From: Streptomyces hundungensis
GTDB lineage: Bacteria > Actinomycetota > Actinomycetes > Streptomycetales > Streptomycetaceae
Reading direction: 5' to 3'
Length of the DNA: 64,000 bases
Assembly: GCF_003627815.1 (NCBI RefSeq)
Contig: NZ_CP032698.1
Coordinates: 992,001-1,056,000 of the forward strand
Shown: positions 26,460 through 35,106 of the stretch, in pieces
Layout: each line of letters begins with the position of its first letter
How positions within the stretch are numbered: the stretch's first letter is position 1
Notes under the pieces: model-generated
The model's input: only the letters and a program-made list of their open reading frames with translations
The model's database searches: none
Told to the model about the DNA's origin: nothing
Made by a program: the position numbers and the translations under genes

Positions 26460-27477
26460 GCGCGGGGGCCGTGGCCGCAGCCGGCGCGGCCGTCGCGCCG
26501 CGCAACCCCGCGAGCAGCAGCTCCACCGCGTCGGACGCCGCCCGGTCCAGATGCAGATCGACGGCGGTGAGGGGTGGTTGACAGGTGCGGGCGCGCAGCC
26601 CGTCGTAGCGGGTGGCGACCAGGACGTCGTCCGGGATGGAGCGTCCGCTGTCCTGGATGGCACGGACCGCCCCCACCGCGAACGCGTCCACCAGCGCGCA
26701 GATCGCGTCGGTCTCGGGGTGCGCGGCGAGCAGCGCCGTACAGCGCTCGTACGCCTCCTTCTCGCCCCCCGTCTCGGGCCACGCCTCGACGACGGGGGGC
26801 CAGCCCTGTTGCGCGGCCATCCGTCCGTACGCGGTCCGGGCGTCGACCGACGAATGCCGCGAGCCCGAGCCCACGATGAGCGCCGGCCGTTCGGCGCCCT
26901 GTTCCCGCAGGTGCGCGAGGAGCAGGGTCGTCACCTCGTCGCCCCACAGATCCACGTACGGGGCGTCGTCGTCCGCCGCGACCGGCCGGCCCAGGGCGAC
27001 GTACGGCAGCCCCCGGGCGCGTAGTTGGGTGACCGCCGCGTCGTCGATGTCGGGCTCGACCACGATGGCCCCGTCGATGTCCAGGGAGTAGAGCGCGGTC
27101 CCGGACTGCACGGGCGGCACGAGCACCAGGGCGTAGTCGTGGACGAGCGCGCTCTCGGCTGCGGCGGCGGCCACCTCCATGTAGAAGCCGAGCCGCGACG
27201 GGCCCCCGGCCACCGCGAACGGCATCGACGACACCAGGGCGACGGCCTTCGCCTGGCCGGTTCGCAGCCGCTGGGCCCGCAGGTTGGGCCGGTATCCCAG
27301 GTCCAGGGCGATGTCCTTGATCCGCTGCCTGGTACGGGGGTCCACCTTGCCCAGGCCGTTGAGCGCGTGCGAGACCGTCGTACGCGACACCCCCGCGACG
27401 CGCGCGACATCGGCGATCGTCGGGGGCTTGGAACTGGAACCCGAGGGTGCATCGGAGGGGGAACCGGAAGCGGGCAT
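26416..27477 (-). CDS. LacI-family transcriptional regulator
   Basis: A 353-residue protein. The LacI helix-turn-helix TIADVARVAGVSRTTVSHAL lies at about residues 20-39 with hinge-type YRPNLRAQRLRTGQ, followed by a periplasmic-binding-protein-like ligand domain (ALVSSMPFAV, VDAFAVGAVRAIQDSGRSIP, CQPPLTAVDLHLDRA). An in-frame GTG four codons upstream is a possible start. It is convergent with the purine operon, whose promoter region carries a perfect CpG-centred palindrome. I infer that it represses that operon and releases it in the presence of a purine-like ligand. I find no copy of the palindrome in front of its own start. Confidence 0.9.
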   Translation of the reverse strand: MPASGSPSDAPSGSSSKPPTIADVARVAGVSRTTVSHALNGLGKVDPRTRQRIKDIALDLGYRPNLRAQRLRTGQAKAVALVSSMPFAVAGGPSRLGFYMEVAAAAAESALVHDYALVLVPPVQSGTALYSLDIDGAIVVEPDIDDAAVTQLRARGLPYVALGRPVAADDDAPYVDLWGDEVTTLLLAHLREQGAERPALIVGSGSRHSSVDARTAYGRMAAQQGWPPVVEAWPETGGEKEAYERCTALLAAHPETDAICALVDAFAVGAVRAIQDSGRSIPDDVLVATRYDGLRARTCQPPLTAVDLHLDRAASDAVELLLAGLRGATAAPAAATAPAPTLIARASSLRGPR

Positions 27478-27669
27478 CTGCGCAAGCACTCCTCTGCTCG
27501 GACGGCCAACGGGCGGAGCCCCATCTTCGCCGACCGCTGACCCTCCGAACACTCCTGCGCCCGGCGCACGAGGTGTGACCCGCCCGTCAGCGTGCAGGCT
27601 TTGAAGTACCAGGGAGTCCGGGCGGCACCGCGCCCCTTTTCGCTTCCCGTGGAAGAAGGGCGTACACGG

Positions 27670-28047
27670 ATGGACAGCCTCAACGGTGTCTTAATGAAGG
27701 CATTGGCGATCGAGGGGGCCACGGGCGTCGCGATCGTCGACTTCCAGCAGCGCCGGGTTCTCGGCGCGCTGGACCGCGGCAGCGGGTTGGACATGGACAA
27801 GGTGGCCTACGGCGACAGCGACGTCATGCGCGCCAAGCTCTACACCCTGGAGCTTCTCGGCTACCCCCAGGACAGCGTCGAGGACATCCTCATCACACTC
27901 GGCGCGGAGCTGCACATAATCCGGCCACTGCCGCGTCTGCGCGAAGGCGGCATCTTCATCTATCTCGTCCTGGAACGCGACCGGACCCTTCCGCTGGACG
28001 ACATCCGCCGCCAACTGCGGGCCCTTGAGCCCCTGTTGGAGCTGTAG
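27670..28047 (+). CDS. Roadblock/LC7-domain-like small protein
   Basis: A 125-residue soluble protein; AAGGG nine bases before the ATG. The alternating pattern ATGVAIVDFQQRRVLG ... LGAELHIIRPL ... GIFIYLVLERD, ending in an amphipathic helix LDDIRRQLRALEPLLEL, fits the roadblock/LC7 fold found in Streptomyces conservons, where such proteins act on small GTPases. No conservon histidine-kinase-like, DUF742 or GTPase gene adjoins it, so it is an orphan. A TTA codon at 27691-27693 (codon 8) suggests bldA-dependent translation; starting at the next Met would remove the TTA but has no ribosome site. Confidence 0.75.
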   Translation: MDSLNGVLMKALAIEGATGVAIVDFQQRRVLGALDRGSGLDMDKVAYGDSDVMRAKLYTLELLGYPQDSVEDILITLGAELHIIRPLPRLREGGIFIYLVLERDRTLPLDDIRRQLRALEPLLEL

Positions 28048-28074
28048 AAAAACGCGCGCACAGCGGGCCCGGGA

Positions 28075-28782
28075 CTACCCGGCTCGCGCGATGCGGTCGA
28101 GCAGTTCGATGAGCAGGCCGCGCTCGCCCGGTGTCAGTACGTCGGTCGCCGGCAGGAGGGCGCGCAGGGCGAGGGCCGCGCCGGCGGGGCCCGGTGGCGT
28201 CGGGCCGGGGGCGTCGGTGGTGATCGCGCCGATGACCGCCTCCCTGGCCAGTCGGGACACGGAGAGATCACGGCGGTCCTCGGGCGTGGCGATCAGAGCG
28301 AGGGTGACGCCTCCGCCGACGGCATGGACCAGCTGGGCCGCCCGCGCTTCGTCGACCCGGAGCCGGCCGGCCTCGGCGATCCGGTGGATGTGCTCCCCGA
28401 GGATCTCCAGCGCGGCCACGGCGGCGGGCGGCATGGCGCCCGGGCGGGGTTCGGCGTACATGAGGGTGTACAGGGCCGGGTGGGCGAGGCCGAATTCCAG
28501 GTTGAGGGTCCAGCCGACGCGGAGGTCCTCGACCGGATCATCCGACGGTTCGAGCCGGGCCTTGGTGCCGAGGTGCGTCGCGAAGCCGTGCGCGGCGACG
28601 GCGTCGAGCAGACCCTGTTTGTCGCCGAAGAGGCGGTAGATGGTGGGCGCCTGCACGCCTGCCGCGCTGCTCACCGCACGCGTCGACACCGCTTCGCGCC
28701 CGCCCTCGGCGAGAAGGTGGACGGCGGCGGCGATGATCCGTTCACGGTTGCTCTCCGGCGCGGCGGAGCGGTCGATGGCCAT
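28075..28782 (-). CDS. TetR/AcrR-family transcriptional regulator
   Basis: A 235-residue protein with the HTH at about residues 12-58 (RIIAAAVHLLAEGGREAVST, APTIYRLFGDKQGLLDAV). The ligand domain is longer than average and ends in an Ala/Pro-rich segment. It is divergent from the NmrA-like gene with about 100 bp between starts, the standard repressor-target arrangement. The ligand is not predictable. Confidence 0.9.
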   Translation of the reverse strand: MAIDRSAAPESNRERIIAAAVHLLAEGGREAVSTRAVSSAAGVQAPTIYRLFGDKQGLLDAVAAHGFATHLGTKARLEPSDDPVEDLRVGWTLNLEFGLAHPALYTLMYAEPRPGAMPPAAVAALEILGEHIHRIAEAGRLRVDEARAAQLVHAVGGGVTLALIATPEDRRDLSVSRLAREAVIGAITTDAPGPTPPGPAGAALALRALLPATDVLTPGERGLLIELLDRIARAG

Positions 28783-28802
28783 GTTTCCGATGATAACCGA
28801 CC

Positions 28803-28814
28803 ACCGTTAGCGGT
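28803..28814. promoter_or_regulatory. Weak palindrome between TetR and NmrA-like genes
   Basis: ACCGTTAGCGGT has 4-bp arms around TTAG and is nested in a longer AACCG/CGGTT symmetry (28795-28815). It is in the right place for a TetR operator but too short to be compelling. Confidence 0.25.
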
Positions 28815-28886
28815 TTGCATAAACAGCGGAAACGTGTGAGTGTTAGCGATGGAAACAGCGATCGCCGCACCGCAGGAGGCCCCCCC

Positions 28887-29780
28887 TTGATCGTCATCAC
28901 CGCTCCCACCGGCCAGATCGGCAGCCAGGTTCTCGATGCGCTGCTGGACGGCGGGCATTCGGTCCGGGTCCGGGTGATCGCTCGCGATCCCTCCCGCCTG
29001 ACCCCGCGCACGCGCGAGCGCGCCGAGGTCGTACGGGGCTCGCACCGTGACCCGGCGACGCTCGCCGATGCCCTGCGGGGAGCCGACAGCATGCTGTGGC
29101 TGGTCCCCCCGAACCCCGCCGCCGACGACATCCACGAGCACTACCTCGGCTTCACCCGCCCGGCCTGCGAGGCCCTCGCGGACCACGGCGTCGAGCGCGT
29201 CGTCGGCGTCACCAGCCTGGGTCGCGCCTACGGCAGGCCCGCGGGCTTGCTGTCGCCCGCGTTCGCGATGGACGACATGATCGAGCGGACCGGAGTGCAC
29301 TACCGCGCTCTGGCCATGCCGTTCTTCATGGAGAATCTCCTGCACCAGGCCGAGTCGATCAAGGCCCATGGCACGTTCTCCCTCCCGAACACCGCCGACC
29401 GTCCGCTGGCCACCGTCGCCACTCGCGACATAGCCGCGACCGCCGCCGCCCTGCTGGTCGACGGTTCCTGGAGCGGGCAGGACACCGTTCCGGTGATCGG
29501 CGACACGCTGTCCCCGGACGCCATGGCACACGTCCTGTCCGAGGTACTGGAGCGCCCGATCGGCTTCCAGCAGGTCGACGAGCGGGCGTACCAGGAGACG
29601 ATGACGCGGTACGGCATGAGCGCCGCCTGGGCGCAGGGCCTGGTCGACATGGCCGCCGCACAGAACGGCGGCATCTACGACGCCGAGCATAAGGCCACCC
29701 CATCGGCCGCTCCGACCGACTTCCGCCGATGGTGCGCGGAGGTGCTGAAGCCGAACCTGCTTGATCTCAACCGCAGTTGA
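28887..29780 (+). CDS. NmrA-like NAD(P)-binding family protein
   Basis: A 297-residue protein beginning LIVITAPTGQIGSQVLDAL, a GxxGxxG-type Rossmann loop at the extreme N-terminus. TTG at 28887 with AGGAGG seven bases upstream is the likely start; the frame extends 24 codons further. Downstream are GADSMLWLVPP and a Tyr-containing HYRALAMPFFMENLL, typical of NmrA/atypical SDR proteins that sense or reduce with NAD(P)H. It probably responds to the divergent TetR regulator; substrate unknown. Confidence 0.87.
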   Translation: MIVITAPTGQIGSQVLDALLDGGHSVRVRVIARDPSRLTPRTRERAEVVRGSHRDPATLADALRGADSMLWLVPPNPAADDIHEHYLGFTRPACEALADHGVERVVGVTSLGRAYGRPAGLLSPAFAMDDMIERTGVHYRALAMPFFMENLLHQAESIKAHGTFSLPNTADRPLATVATRDIAATAAALLVDGSWSGQDTVPVIGDTLSPDAMAHVLSEVLERPIGFQQVDERAYQETMTRYGMSAAWAQGLVDMAAAQNGGIYDAEHKATPSAAPTDFRRWCAEVLKPNLLDLNRS

Positions 29781-29804
29781 GGGGCCAGGAGTGACCGGCG
29801 AGGG

Positions 29805-30542
29805 TCACCCGCCGTCGGCGACCCCGCTGCCGCCGGCGCGGCAGCACTCGGCGAGGGTGCGCAGGACGAAGACGTTCGGGATGGTCGACGCCTCCGGTCC
29901 GAGTCGGTGTCGGCGCCCGCCCACCGTGACGGTGAGGAACCCCCCGCTCATGCCGATCCGCTGCACCTGCGGCCACGGCAGACGCAGGTCGCGGAAGCCG
30001 ATGTGCTCGGTGGTCAGCCAGATGCCGGCGAAAAAGACGCGCTCACCCCGGTGCAGGGCGGCGAGAGCGGCGGGCAGTTGGGCACGGGTGACGGCTCGTC
30101 GCAGTTCGTGCTGCCAGGCCTCCGCGTCACCGCCTTCCGGGTTGGCGTGCAGCACCAAGCGCTTGCGCTCGACGTCGGTGAGCAGGTGGATGAGGGCGGT
30201 CTCGAACGGGGAAGGGCCGCGCGATCGCCTGCTGCGCCGGAACACCGCGGTCTCGTCGTAGCGGACGATGTGGATCCGGCCCTTCACGGCCACCGTCATC
30301 CCGCCTTCGTACAGATCGAGTCGTGCGTTGGGTCGCGCCCCCGCCGCCCGGTAGCGGCCGTCCGGCGCGCGGGCCGACAGGCGGCGGATCGCCCGATGCA
30401 GGCCGGCCCGGGTGCGGGGGCGGTACGCGGTCGCGGCATAGGTGGCCAGCCGCTTGCCGAGGCCCGCGCGGCCCGCCGCGGCGGAGATCCGCGCCAGGAG
30501 CAGCTCGTCGTCGCAGGTACGGGGCGTGGTGGGGCCCGTCAT
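29805..30542 (-). CDS. DUF6585-like protein
   Basis: A 245-residue protein whose ATG overlaps the stop of the LuxR-SARP gene by four bases, indicating translational coupling. The N-terminal half is Arg-rich and helical; the middle has LDLYEGGMTVAVKGRIHIVRY, and the C-terminal half ALHRGERVFFAGIWLTTEHI followed by LPWPQVQRIGMSGGFLTVTV, a PH-like beta-strand pattern seen in DUF6585 proteins of actinomycetes. No signal peptide or membrane helix. Coupling suggests that it works with, or is dosed with, the SARP regulator. Confidence 0.65.
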   Translation of the reverse strand: MTGPTTPRTCDDELLLARISAAAGRAGLGKRLATYAATAYRPRTRAGLHRAIRRLSARAPDGRYRAAGARPNARLDLYEGGMTVAVKGRIHIVRYDETAVFRRSRRSRGPSPFETALIHLLTDVERKRLVLHANPEGGDAEAWQHELRRAVTRAQLPAALAALHRGERVFFAGIWLTTEHIGFRDLRLPWPQVQRIGMSGGFLTVTVGGRRHRLGPEASTIPNVFVLRTLAECCRAGGSGVADGG

Positions 30543-31600
30543 GGCGTGGCCGGGGTGGGGCCGATGTCGCGGCCGAGCATGATCGTGCGGTGTGTCCCGC
30601 GCAGGAGCCGGCTCGGGGTCACGCCCAGTTCGTCGGCCAGTCGGCGGCGGGTGCGCTCGAACACGGTCAGCGCGTCGGCCTGCCGGTCGCTGAGGCACAA
30701 GGCGCGCATCAGCATCGCGGCGACGGATTCGTCCAGGGGCCGGGCCACGGCCAGGGCCCACAGCTCACCGACCGCCTGGGCGTGGCGCCCCAGCCGCAGT
30801 TGCAGGTCCAGCTTGCGCAGGGTGATACCGGTCCTGCGTTCGGTGAGGCGTACTCGTTCCAGCTCCGCGAAAGGGCCCGGCAGCCCGGCCAGGGGCTCGC
30901 CGCGGAACAGGTCCAGCGCCTGGGCGCAGACCCGGACCGCTTCGTCGAGCGCACCGGCCCGTTCGGCCGCCCCGGCGTCGGCGACCAGTTCCTCCATGCG
31001 CTCGACGTCCACCGCGACCGTGTCCGGGACCAGTTGGTAGCCGCAGCGGTCGCGCCGGATGACCGAGTCCGCCCGGTTCTCGACGTGCAGGACCTGGCGC
31101 AGCCGGTAGATGTACACCGGCACGACTTTGGTGAGCGGCGGCTCCATCCCCCAGATGCCGTCGAGGAGTTCGTCCTTGCTCACCGTCCGGTCCCAGCACA
31201 GGGCCAGCGACGCCAGCACGGCCTGCTGGCGCAGATGCCCCAGGTCCACCGGCCGGCCGTCGCGCCACGCCCGCAGCGGCCCGAGCACGGAGATCCGTAC
31301 GCGCTGGGTGCGGGACGGACGGACGGGCGCCCGGTGCGCCGGACGGGAGGCCGCGCGTCGGCCCCGGCCGGGCTCGACGAGGCCGCTGTCGAAGGCGTGG
31401 ACGATGGCGGCGGTCCGGTCGCGCAGCCCGAGTTTGGTCAGGATCCGGCCGAGTTGGTCGTGCACCGCGCGTTCGGGGAGCGCGAGGGCATGGGCGATCT
31501 CGTGGTCCGTCAGGCCGCAGCCGACTCCGCGGAGCACCTCGCGCTCCTGGCACGTGAGCTCGGCGGCGGCCGGCCGGCCGCGGGTCGAGGTCGTCGGCAT
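30539..31600 (-). CDS. LuxR-type HTH fused to SARP (OmpR-like HTH + BTAD) regulator
   Basis: A 353-residue protein; AGGAGG seven bases before the ATG. Residues about 12-70 are a GerE/LuxR helix-turn-helix (LTCQEREVLRGVGCGLTDHE, GRILTKLGLRDRTAAI). After an Arg/Pro linker comes a SARP module: a winged helix (ISVLGPLRAWRDGRPVDLGH, LRQQAVLASLALC, VVPVYIYRLRQVL) and a bacterial transcriptional activation domain (MEELVADAGAAERAGALDEA to the end). SARPs activate antibiotic clusters; a second DNA-binding domain at the front is unusual. It is divergent from the XRE-NACHT gene. Confidence 0.87.
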   Translation of the reverse strand: MPTTSTRGRPAAAELTCQEREVLRGVGCGLTDHEIAHALALPERAVHDQLGRILTKLGLRDRTAAIVHAFDSGLVEPGRGRRAASRPAHRAPVRPSRTQRVRISVLGPLRAWRDGRPVDLGHLRQQAVLASLALCWDRTVSKDELLDGIWGMEPPLTKVVPVYIYRLRQVLHVENRADSVIRRDRCGYQLVPDTVAVDVERMEELVADAGAAERAGALDEAVRVCAQALDLFRGEPLAGLPGPFAELERVRLTERRTGITLRKLDLQLRLGRHAQAVGELWALAVARPLDESVAAMLMRALCLSDRQADALTVFERTRRRLADELGVTPSRLLRGTHRTIMLGRDIGPTPATP

Positions 31601-31678
31601 CGCGGATCCTCCTGGGGTGAGGTGGGGGCTGTTGCCGTCGACGTTGGTCGTGGGGGGTGGAACGGGACAGGCCGACCG

Positions 31679-31698
31679 ACCGGCCGTTTACGGCCGGT
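31679..31698. promoter_or_regulatory. Perfect 8-bp-arm inverted repeat between the SARP and NACHT genes
   Basis: ACCGGCCG and CGGCCGGT are separated by TTTA (31679-31698). The element lies 79 bp from the SARP start and 60 bp from the NACHT start, with a TAGAGT -10-like hexamer at 31707-31712. It could be an operator for either regulator. Confidence 0.45.
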
Positions 31699-31757
31699 GG
31701 CCGCGCTAGAGTCCCTCACCTGGGGAAATCGTCCATGCCGAGGGGGAAGGCCGACCG

Positions 31758-34091
31758 GTGACCAGTGAGTTCAGTGCCCTGTTGAGGGAGCTGCGGCACG
31801 AGGCGAACCTGACGCAGGAGGCGTTGGCGGAACGCGCCGGAGTCGGCGTCCGTACCATCCGCGGCCTGGAGACCGGTGAGCGCGCCGACCCCCGGATGAC
31901 CACCGTCCGGTTACTGGCGGACGCGCTCGGCCTGAACTCCGAGGGCCGTGAACGGTTGCTGGCCTCCGCCGTCCGCCGGACCGCGGACGGCGCCGGCACA
32001 CCGCCGGAATCATCTGTTCCGGCCGATGCCTCCGGGCCGGGCGGGCCGCCACGCTCCGCGGGTGTGCCGCCGGTGTCGCCGCTGCGCCACGTGCTGGCCG
32101 ATGTCGCCGACGAGGTCGCGCAGACGGTGGCCGGCCGGTGGCGGCACGAGGAGGAGCGGCGCCAGGTCCACGACCCCTATCCGCTGCCGGTGCGCTGGCG
32201 GCCGGTCGCCGAGGAACTGACCGACCACTGGGCCAACATCCGCCGTCTGCCGCCGGGCAGCAGCCATCAACCCCTGGACCTCAGCGGGCAGTTGGACGCG
32301 ATCGTGGACGTGTACGGGCGGATCCCGTCCGGGCGTCTTGTGGTGCTGGGCCGCTCGGGCTCCGGCAAGACGATCCTCGCGGTGCGCTTCGTCCTCGATT
32401 TCCTGAAGTCCCGGGGGCGCGCCGACCCCGTCCCGGTGATCTTCAGCGTCGGCTCCTGGGACCCGACCGCGCTCACCCTCCGGGACTGGCTCGCCGCCCA
32501 GCTCACCCGCGACCACCCCGGTCTCGTCGTCCCGGGGCCCGGGGGAACCACCCTGGCCGGCGGACTCGTAGAGACCGGCCACATACTCCCCGTCCTCGAC
32601 GGGTTCGACGAGATAGCCGACGGTCTGCGCCGCCCGGCGCTGGAAGCCCTCAACGCCACCACGCTGCCCCTGCTCCTGACGAGCCGTCCGTCCGAGTACG
32701 CCGCCGCGGTGGAGGAGACCGATGTCCTCACCTCGGCCGCGGCGATCGAACTGACCGACCTCACCCTGGACGATCTGGCCGCCTATCTCCCCCGTACCAC
32801 CCGCAAGTCCGGTGGCCGGGACCGTTCGGCGACGGCCTGGGAGCCCGTCCTGAACGAACTGCGCGAGCCCCGTCCCGGCCCTGCGGCCGCCCACCTCGCC
32901 GCGGTCCTGACCACTCCGCTGATGGTCACCCTGGCCCGCGCCGTCTACAGCGACACCCCGGGCGGCGACCCGGCGGCGCTCCTTGACACCGGCCGCTTCG
33001 GCACCCCCGAGGCGCTGGAGGAGCACCTTCTCGACAACTTCACCACGGCCGCCTACCGCCCCCGCCCTGGGAACCGCCGCGACGGCGGTCCGCACCACAC
33101 CTGGGATCCGGAGCGCGCCCGGTACTGGCTGGGGTATCTCGCCCACCACCTGAACCGGCTCGACACCCCCAACCTCGAATGGTGGCGGCTTGGGCACGGA
33201 ATGGGCCGCCTGGCCCGGACCGCGGTGACCGCGCTGGTGGTCTGTCTGGCCGTCGCGGTCGTCGACGGCGTCGCGGGCCTCCCCTTCGATCCGCTCGCCT
33301 ACCAACTCGTGGACGGTCTGGTGGCGGGGCCCCTGGCCGGGCTCCTTTTCGGGATCGCGTACTGGGTGATGGTCGCCGCCAGGGACGCGGCGGTGGAGCC
33401 GTCCGTCGTCCGCATGAGGGTGCGCGGCAGACAGCGCGGATCACTGCGGCACATGCTCCGGCGCCTGGTGACCGGAGCCCTGTGCGGTGTGCTCTTCGGG
33501 ATCGGCTATGGCTTCGTGCGCGGCGCGATCAACGGCATCGCCTACCACGGCGCCCTCCATGACGTCCTGGTCGGCAGCCTCACCGACGGCCTCATCTACA
33601 GCCTCATGTTCGCCGTCGCGACCGGCCCCACCATCGGACTGCTCACGCTCTTCGAGACCTCCCTGGACATCCGCTCGGCCGTCGACCCGGTCAGCCTCCT
33701 GCGGACCAACGGCCGGACGGTGGCGACCCAACTCCTCATCTGGACACCGGTGTTCGGCCTGCTCATCGGAGTCGGGTCCATGGCGATGATGGGTCCCCTG
33801 TCGGCGGTGCTCGGGCCGGTCGTGTGGCATCTGACGGCCGCGCTCAAGCTCGGGGTGATCAGCGGGCTCAGCGGCGCCCTCGGGTACATGTTCTGCCTGA
33901 CCTCCTGGGGCCAGTGGACGGTCTTCTCCCGCATCTGGCTGCCGCTGACCGGCCGGCTTCCGTGGTCCGTCGTGGCGTTCCTGGAGGACGCGCACCGGCG
34001 CGGTGTGCTGCGCCAGGCGGGCGCGGTCTACCAGTTCCGTCACGCCCGTCTCCAGCGCCACCTCGCCCGCGCGTACGAGAAGGCCGACTGA
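31758..34091 (+). CDS. XRE-type HTH / NACHT-like NTPase / multi-pass membrane protein
   Basis: A 777-residue protein starting at GTG after GAGGGGGAAGG. Residues 1-65 are an XRE helix-turn-helix (LRHEANLTQEALAERAGVGV, RTIRGLETGERADPR). The NACHT/STAND-type NTPase has Walker A GRSGSGKT at 198-205, Walker B LPVLDGFDEIAD at 277-288 and a LLTSRPSEY sensor-like motif. From about residue 480 there are some six membrane helices interrupted by basic loops. A TTA codon at 31911-31913 (codon 52) predicts bldA dependence. XRE-NACHT proteins are common in Streptomyces and some bacterial NACHT proteins defend against phage; whether this one regulates, defends or both cannot be told. Confidence 0.85.
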   Translation: MTSEFSALLRELRHEANLTQEALAERAGVGVRTIRGLETGERADPRMTTVRLLADALGLNSEGRERLLASAVRRTADGAGTPPESSVPADASGPGGPPRSAGVPPVSPLRHVLADVADEVAQTVAGRWRHEEERRQVHDPYPLPVRWRPVAEELTDHWANIRRLPPGSSHQPLDLSGQLDAIVDVYGRIPSGRLVVLGRSGSGKTILAVRFVLDFLKSRGRADPVPVIFSVGSWDPTALTLRDWLAAQLTRDHPGLVVPGPGGTTLAGGLVETGHILPVLDGFDEIADGLRRPALEALNATTLPLLLTSRPSEYAAAVEETDVLTSAAAIELTDLTLDDLAAYLPRTTRKSGGRDRSATAWEPVLNELREPRPGPAAAHLAAVLTTPLMVTLARAVYSDTPGGDPAALLDTGRFGTPEALEEHLLDNFTTAAYRPRPGNRRDGGPHHTWDPERARYWLGYLAHHLNRLDTPNLEWWRLGHGMGRLARTAVTALVVCLAVAVVDGVAGLPFDPLAYQLVDGLVAGPLAGLLFGIAYWVMVAARDAAVEPSVVRMRVRGRQRGSLRHMLRRLVTGALCGVLFGIGYGFVRGAINGIAYHGALHDVLVGSLTDGLIYSLMFAVATGPTIGLLTLFETSLDIRSAVDPVSLLRTNGRTVATQLLIWTPVFGLLIGVGSMAMMGPLSAVLGPVVWHLTAALKLGVISGLSGALGYMFCLTSWGQWTVFSRIWLPLTGRLPWSVVAFLEDAHRRGVLRQAGAVYQFRHARLQRHLARAYEKAD

Positions 34092-34137
34092 GCCGTCCTG
34101 CCCTGACGCGCGGGAGCCCCGGTGTGACACTGGCGGA

Positions 34138-34410
34138 GTGACGGACATCGAACGGGCGACGGAGCGGCGCCTGGAACGCACCATCCTCGATCTCCTGGCG
34201 TCCCGCGCCCCGACCGCCTCGATCTGCCCTTCCGACGCCGCGCGGGCGGCGTACGAAGGCGATGACGACGGCTGGCGCGCCCTCATGGAGCCGGCCCGCC
34301 GCGCGGCCCGGCGCCTGGTCGCGGCCGGCGAGGTGGAGATCACCCAGGCCGGAAGCCCGGTCGAGCCGACGACGGCTCGTGGCCCGATCCGCATCCGCCG
34401 CGCCCGCTGA
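34138..34410 (+). CDS. DUF3253 protein
   Basis: A 90-residue helical protein with the family pattern TILDLLASRAPTASICPSDA, WRALMEPARRAARRLVAAGE and the basic end TARGPIRIRRAR, a small winged-helix-like fold of unknown role. The only in-frame start is a GTG with GGAG too close to serve as a good ribosome site, so it may be weakly or leaderlessly translated. It follows the NACHT gene by 46 bp. Confidence 0.8.
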   Translation: MTDIERATERRLERTILDLLASRAPTASICPSDAARAAYEGDDDGWRALMEPARRAARRLVAAGEVEITQAGSPVEPTTARGPIRIRRAR

Positions 34411-34458
34411 CCCCCGGTCCGGCCCGGGCTAGGCGGATGGCACAGCCCGGCACGTCCT

Positions 34459-35106
34459 TCAGGGTGCGGGCTCTGCCGACGGCACCGGTGTGCGCGGACG
34501 ACGTCGCCCGACCCAGAACCACAGGACCACCGAGCAGAGCGCGGCGAAGGCGCACCACGTCGAGATGTACTCCTGGCGCCACAGGCCGAAGGAGACCGCG
34601 GCCCCGACCGCCACCAGCACCCCGAACAGGACCAGGCCCCGGTCACCGGAGAGGAGCAGGGAGCCGATGGTGGCGAAGAGGTAGCCGAGCACGATCAGGC
34701 CGGCCCACGGCAGCCCGAGGGAGTACCCGACGGTATGGCCCCGGATCTCGGCCGTCACGGGACGGCTCGCCAGGGCGTGGGCGAGCGCCGCACACGTCGC
34801 GACCCCCGCCACCAGGAGAATGAGCAGACGGCGGCGGGCACCGGGCGGCGCCGCGCAGAGTACGGCCGCCGGAACCCACAGCGCCACCAGGGGAAGCGCG
34901 ATGACGGCCCAGATCACCGTGGCGGGGCCGGTGCCGCCACCGTTGTGCCAGACCACGACTTCGACGATCTGATGGCCGCCGAGCAGAAGGGGCAGCGCCG
35001 CCAGCGGCAGGTCGAGCGGACGCCGGGCCGCCGAGGCAACCGAGGCCATGCCGACGGCCGTGATGGCGCCACCGGCGATGAGATCGGCCGTCGCACTCCA
35101 GCACAT
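34459..35106 (-). CDS. DUF6629-family integral membrane protein
   Basis: A 215-residue protein starting MCWSATADLIAGGAITAVG, the characteristic N-terminus of this actinobacterial family, with about seven helices and a basic C-terminus (WVGRRRPRTP). A conserved His-Gln-x2-Glu (GGHQIVEVVVWH) lies in the second helix. Function is unknown. No ribosome site precedes the ATG, so leaderless translation is possible. It converges on the DUF3253 gene. Confidence 0.8.
   Translation of the reverse strand: MCWSATADLIAGGAITAVGMASVASAARRPLDLPLAALPLLLGGHQIVEVVVWHNGGGTGPATVIWAVIALPLVALWVPAAVLCAAPPGARRRLLILLVAGVATCAALAHALASRPVTAEIRGHTVGYSLGLPWAGLIVLGYLFATIGSLLLSGDRGLVLFGVLVAVGAAVSFGLWRQEYISTWCAFAALCSVVLWFWVGRRRPRTPVPSAEPAP

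Noticed and set aside
27670..28782. A conservon (cvn) operon
   Set aside because: Only a roadblock-like gene is present; the next gene is a TetR regulator on the other strand.
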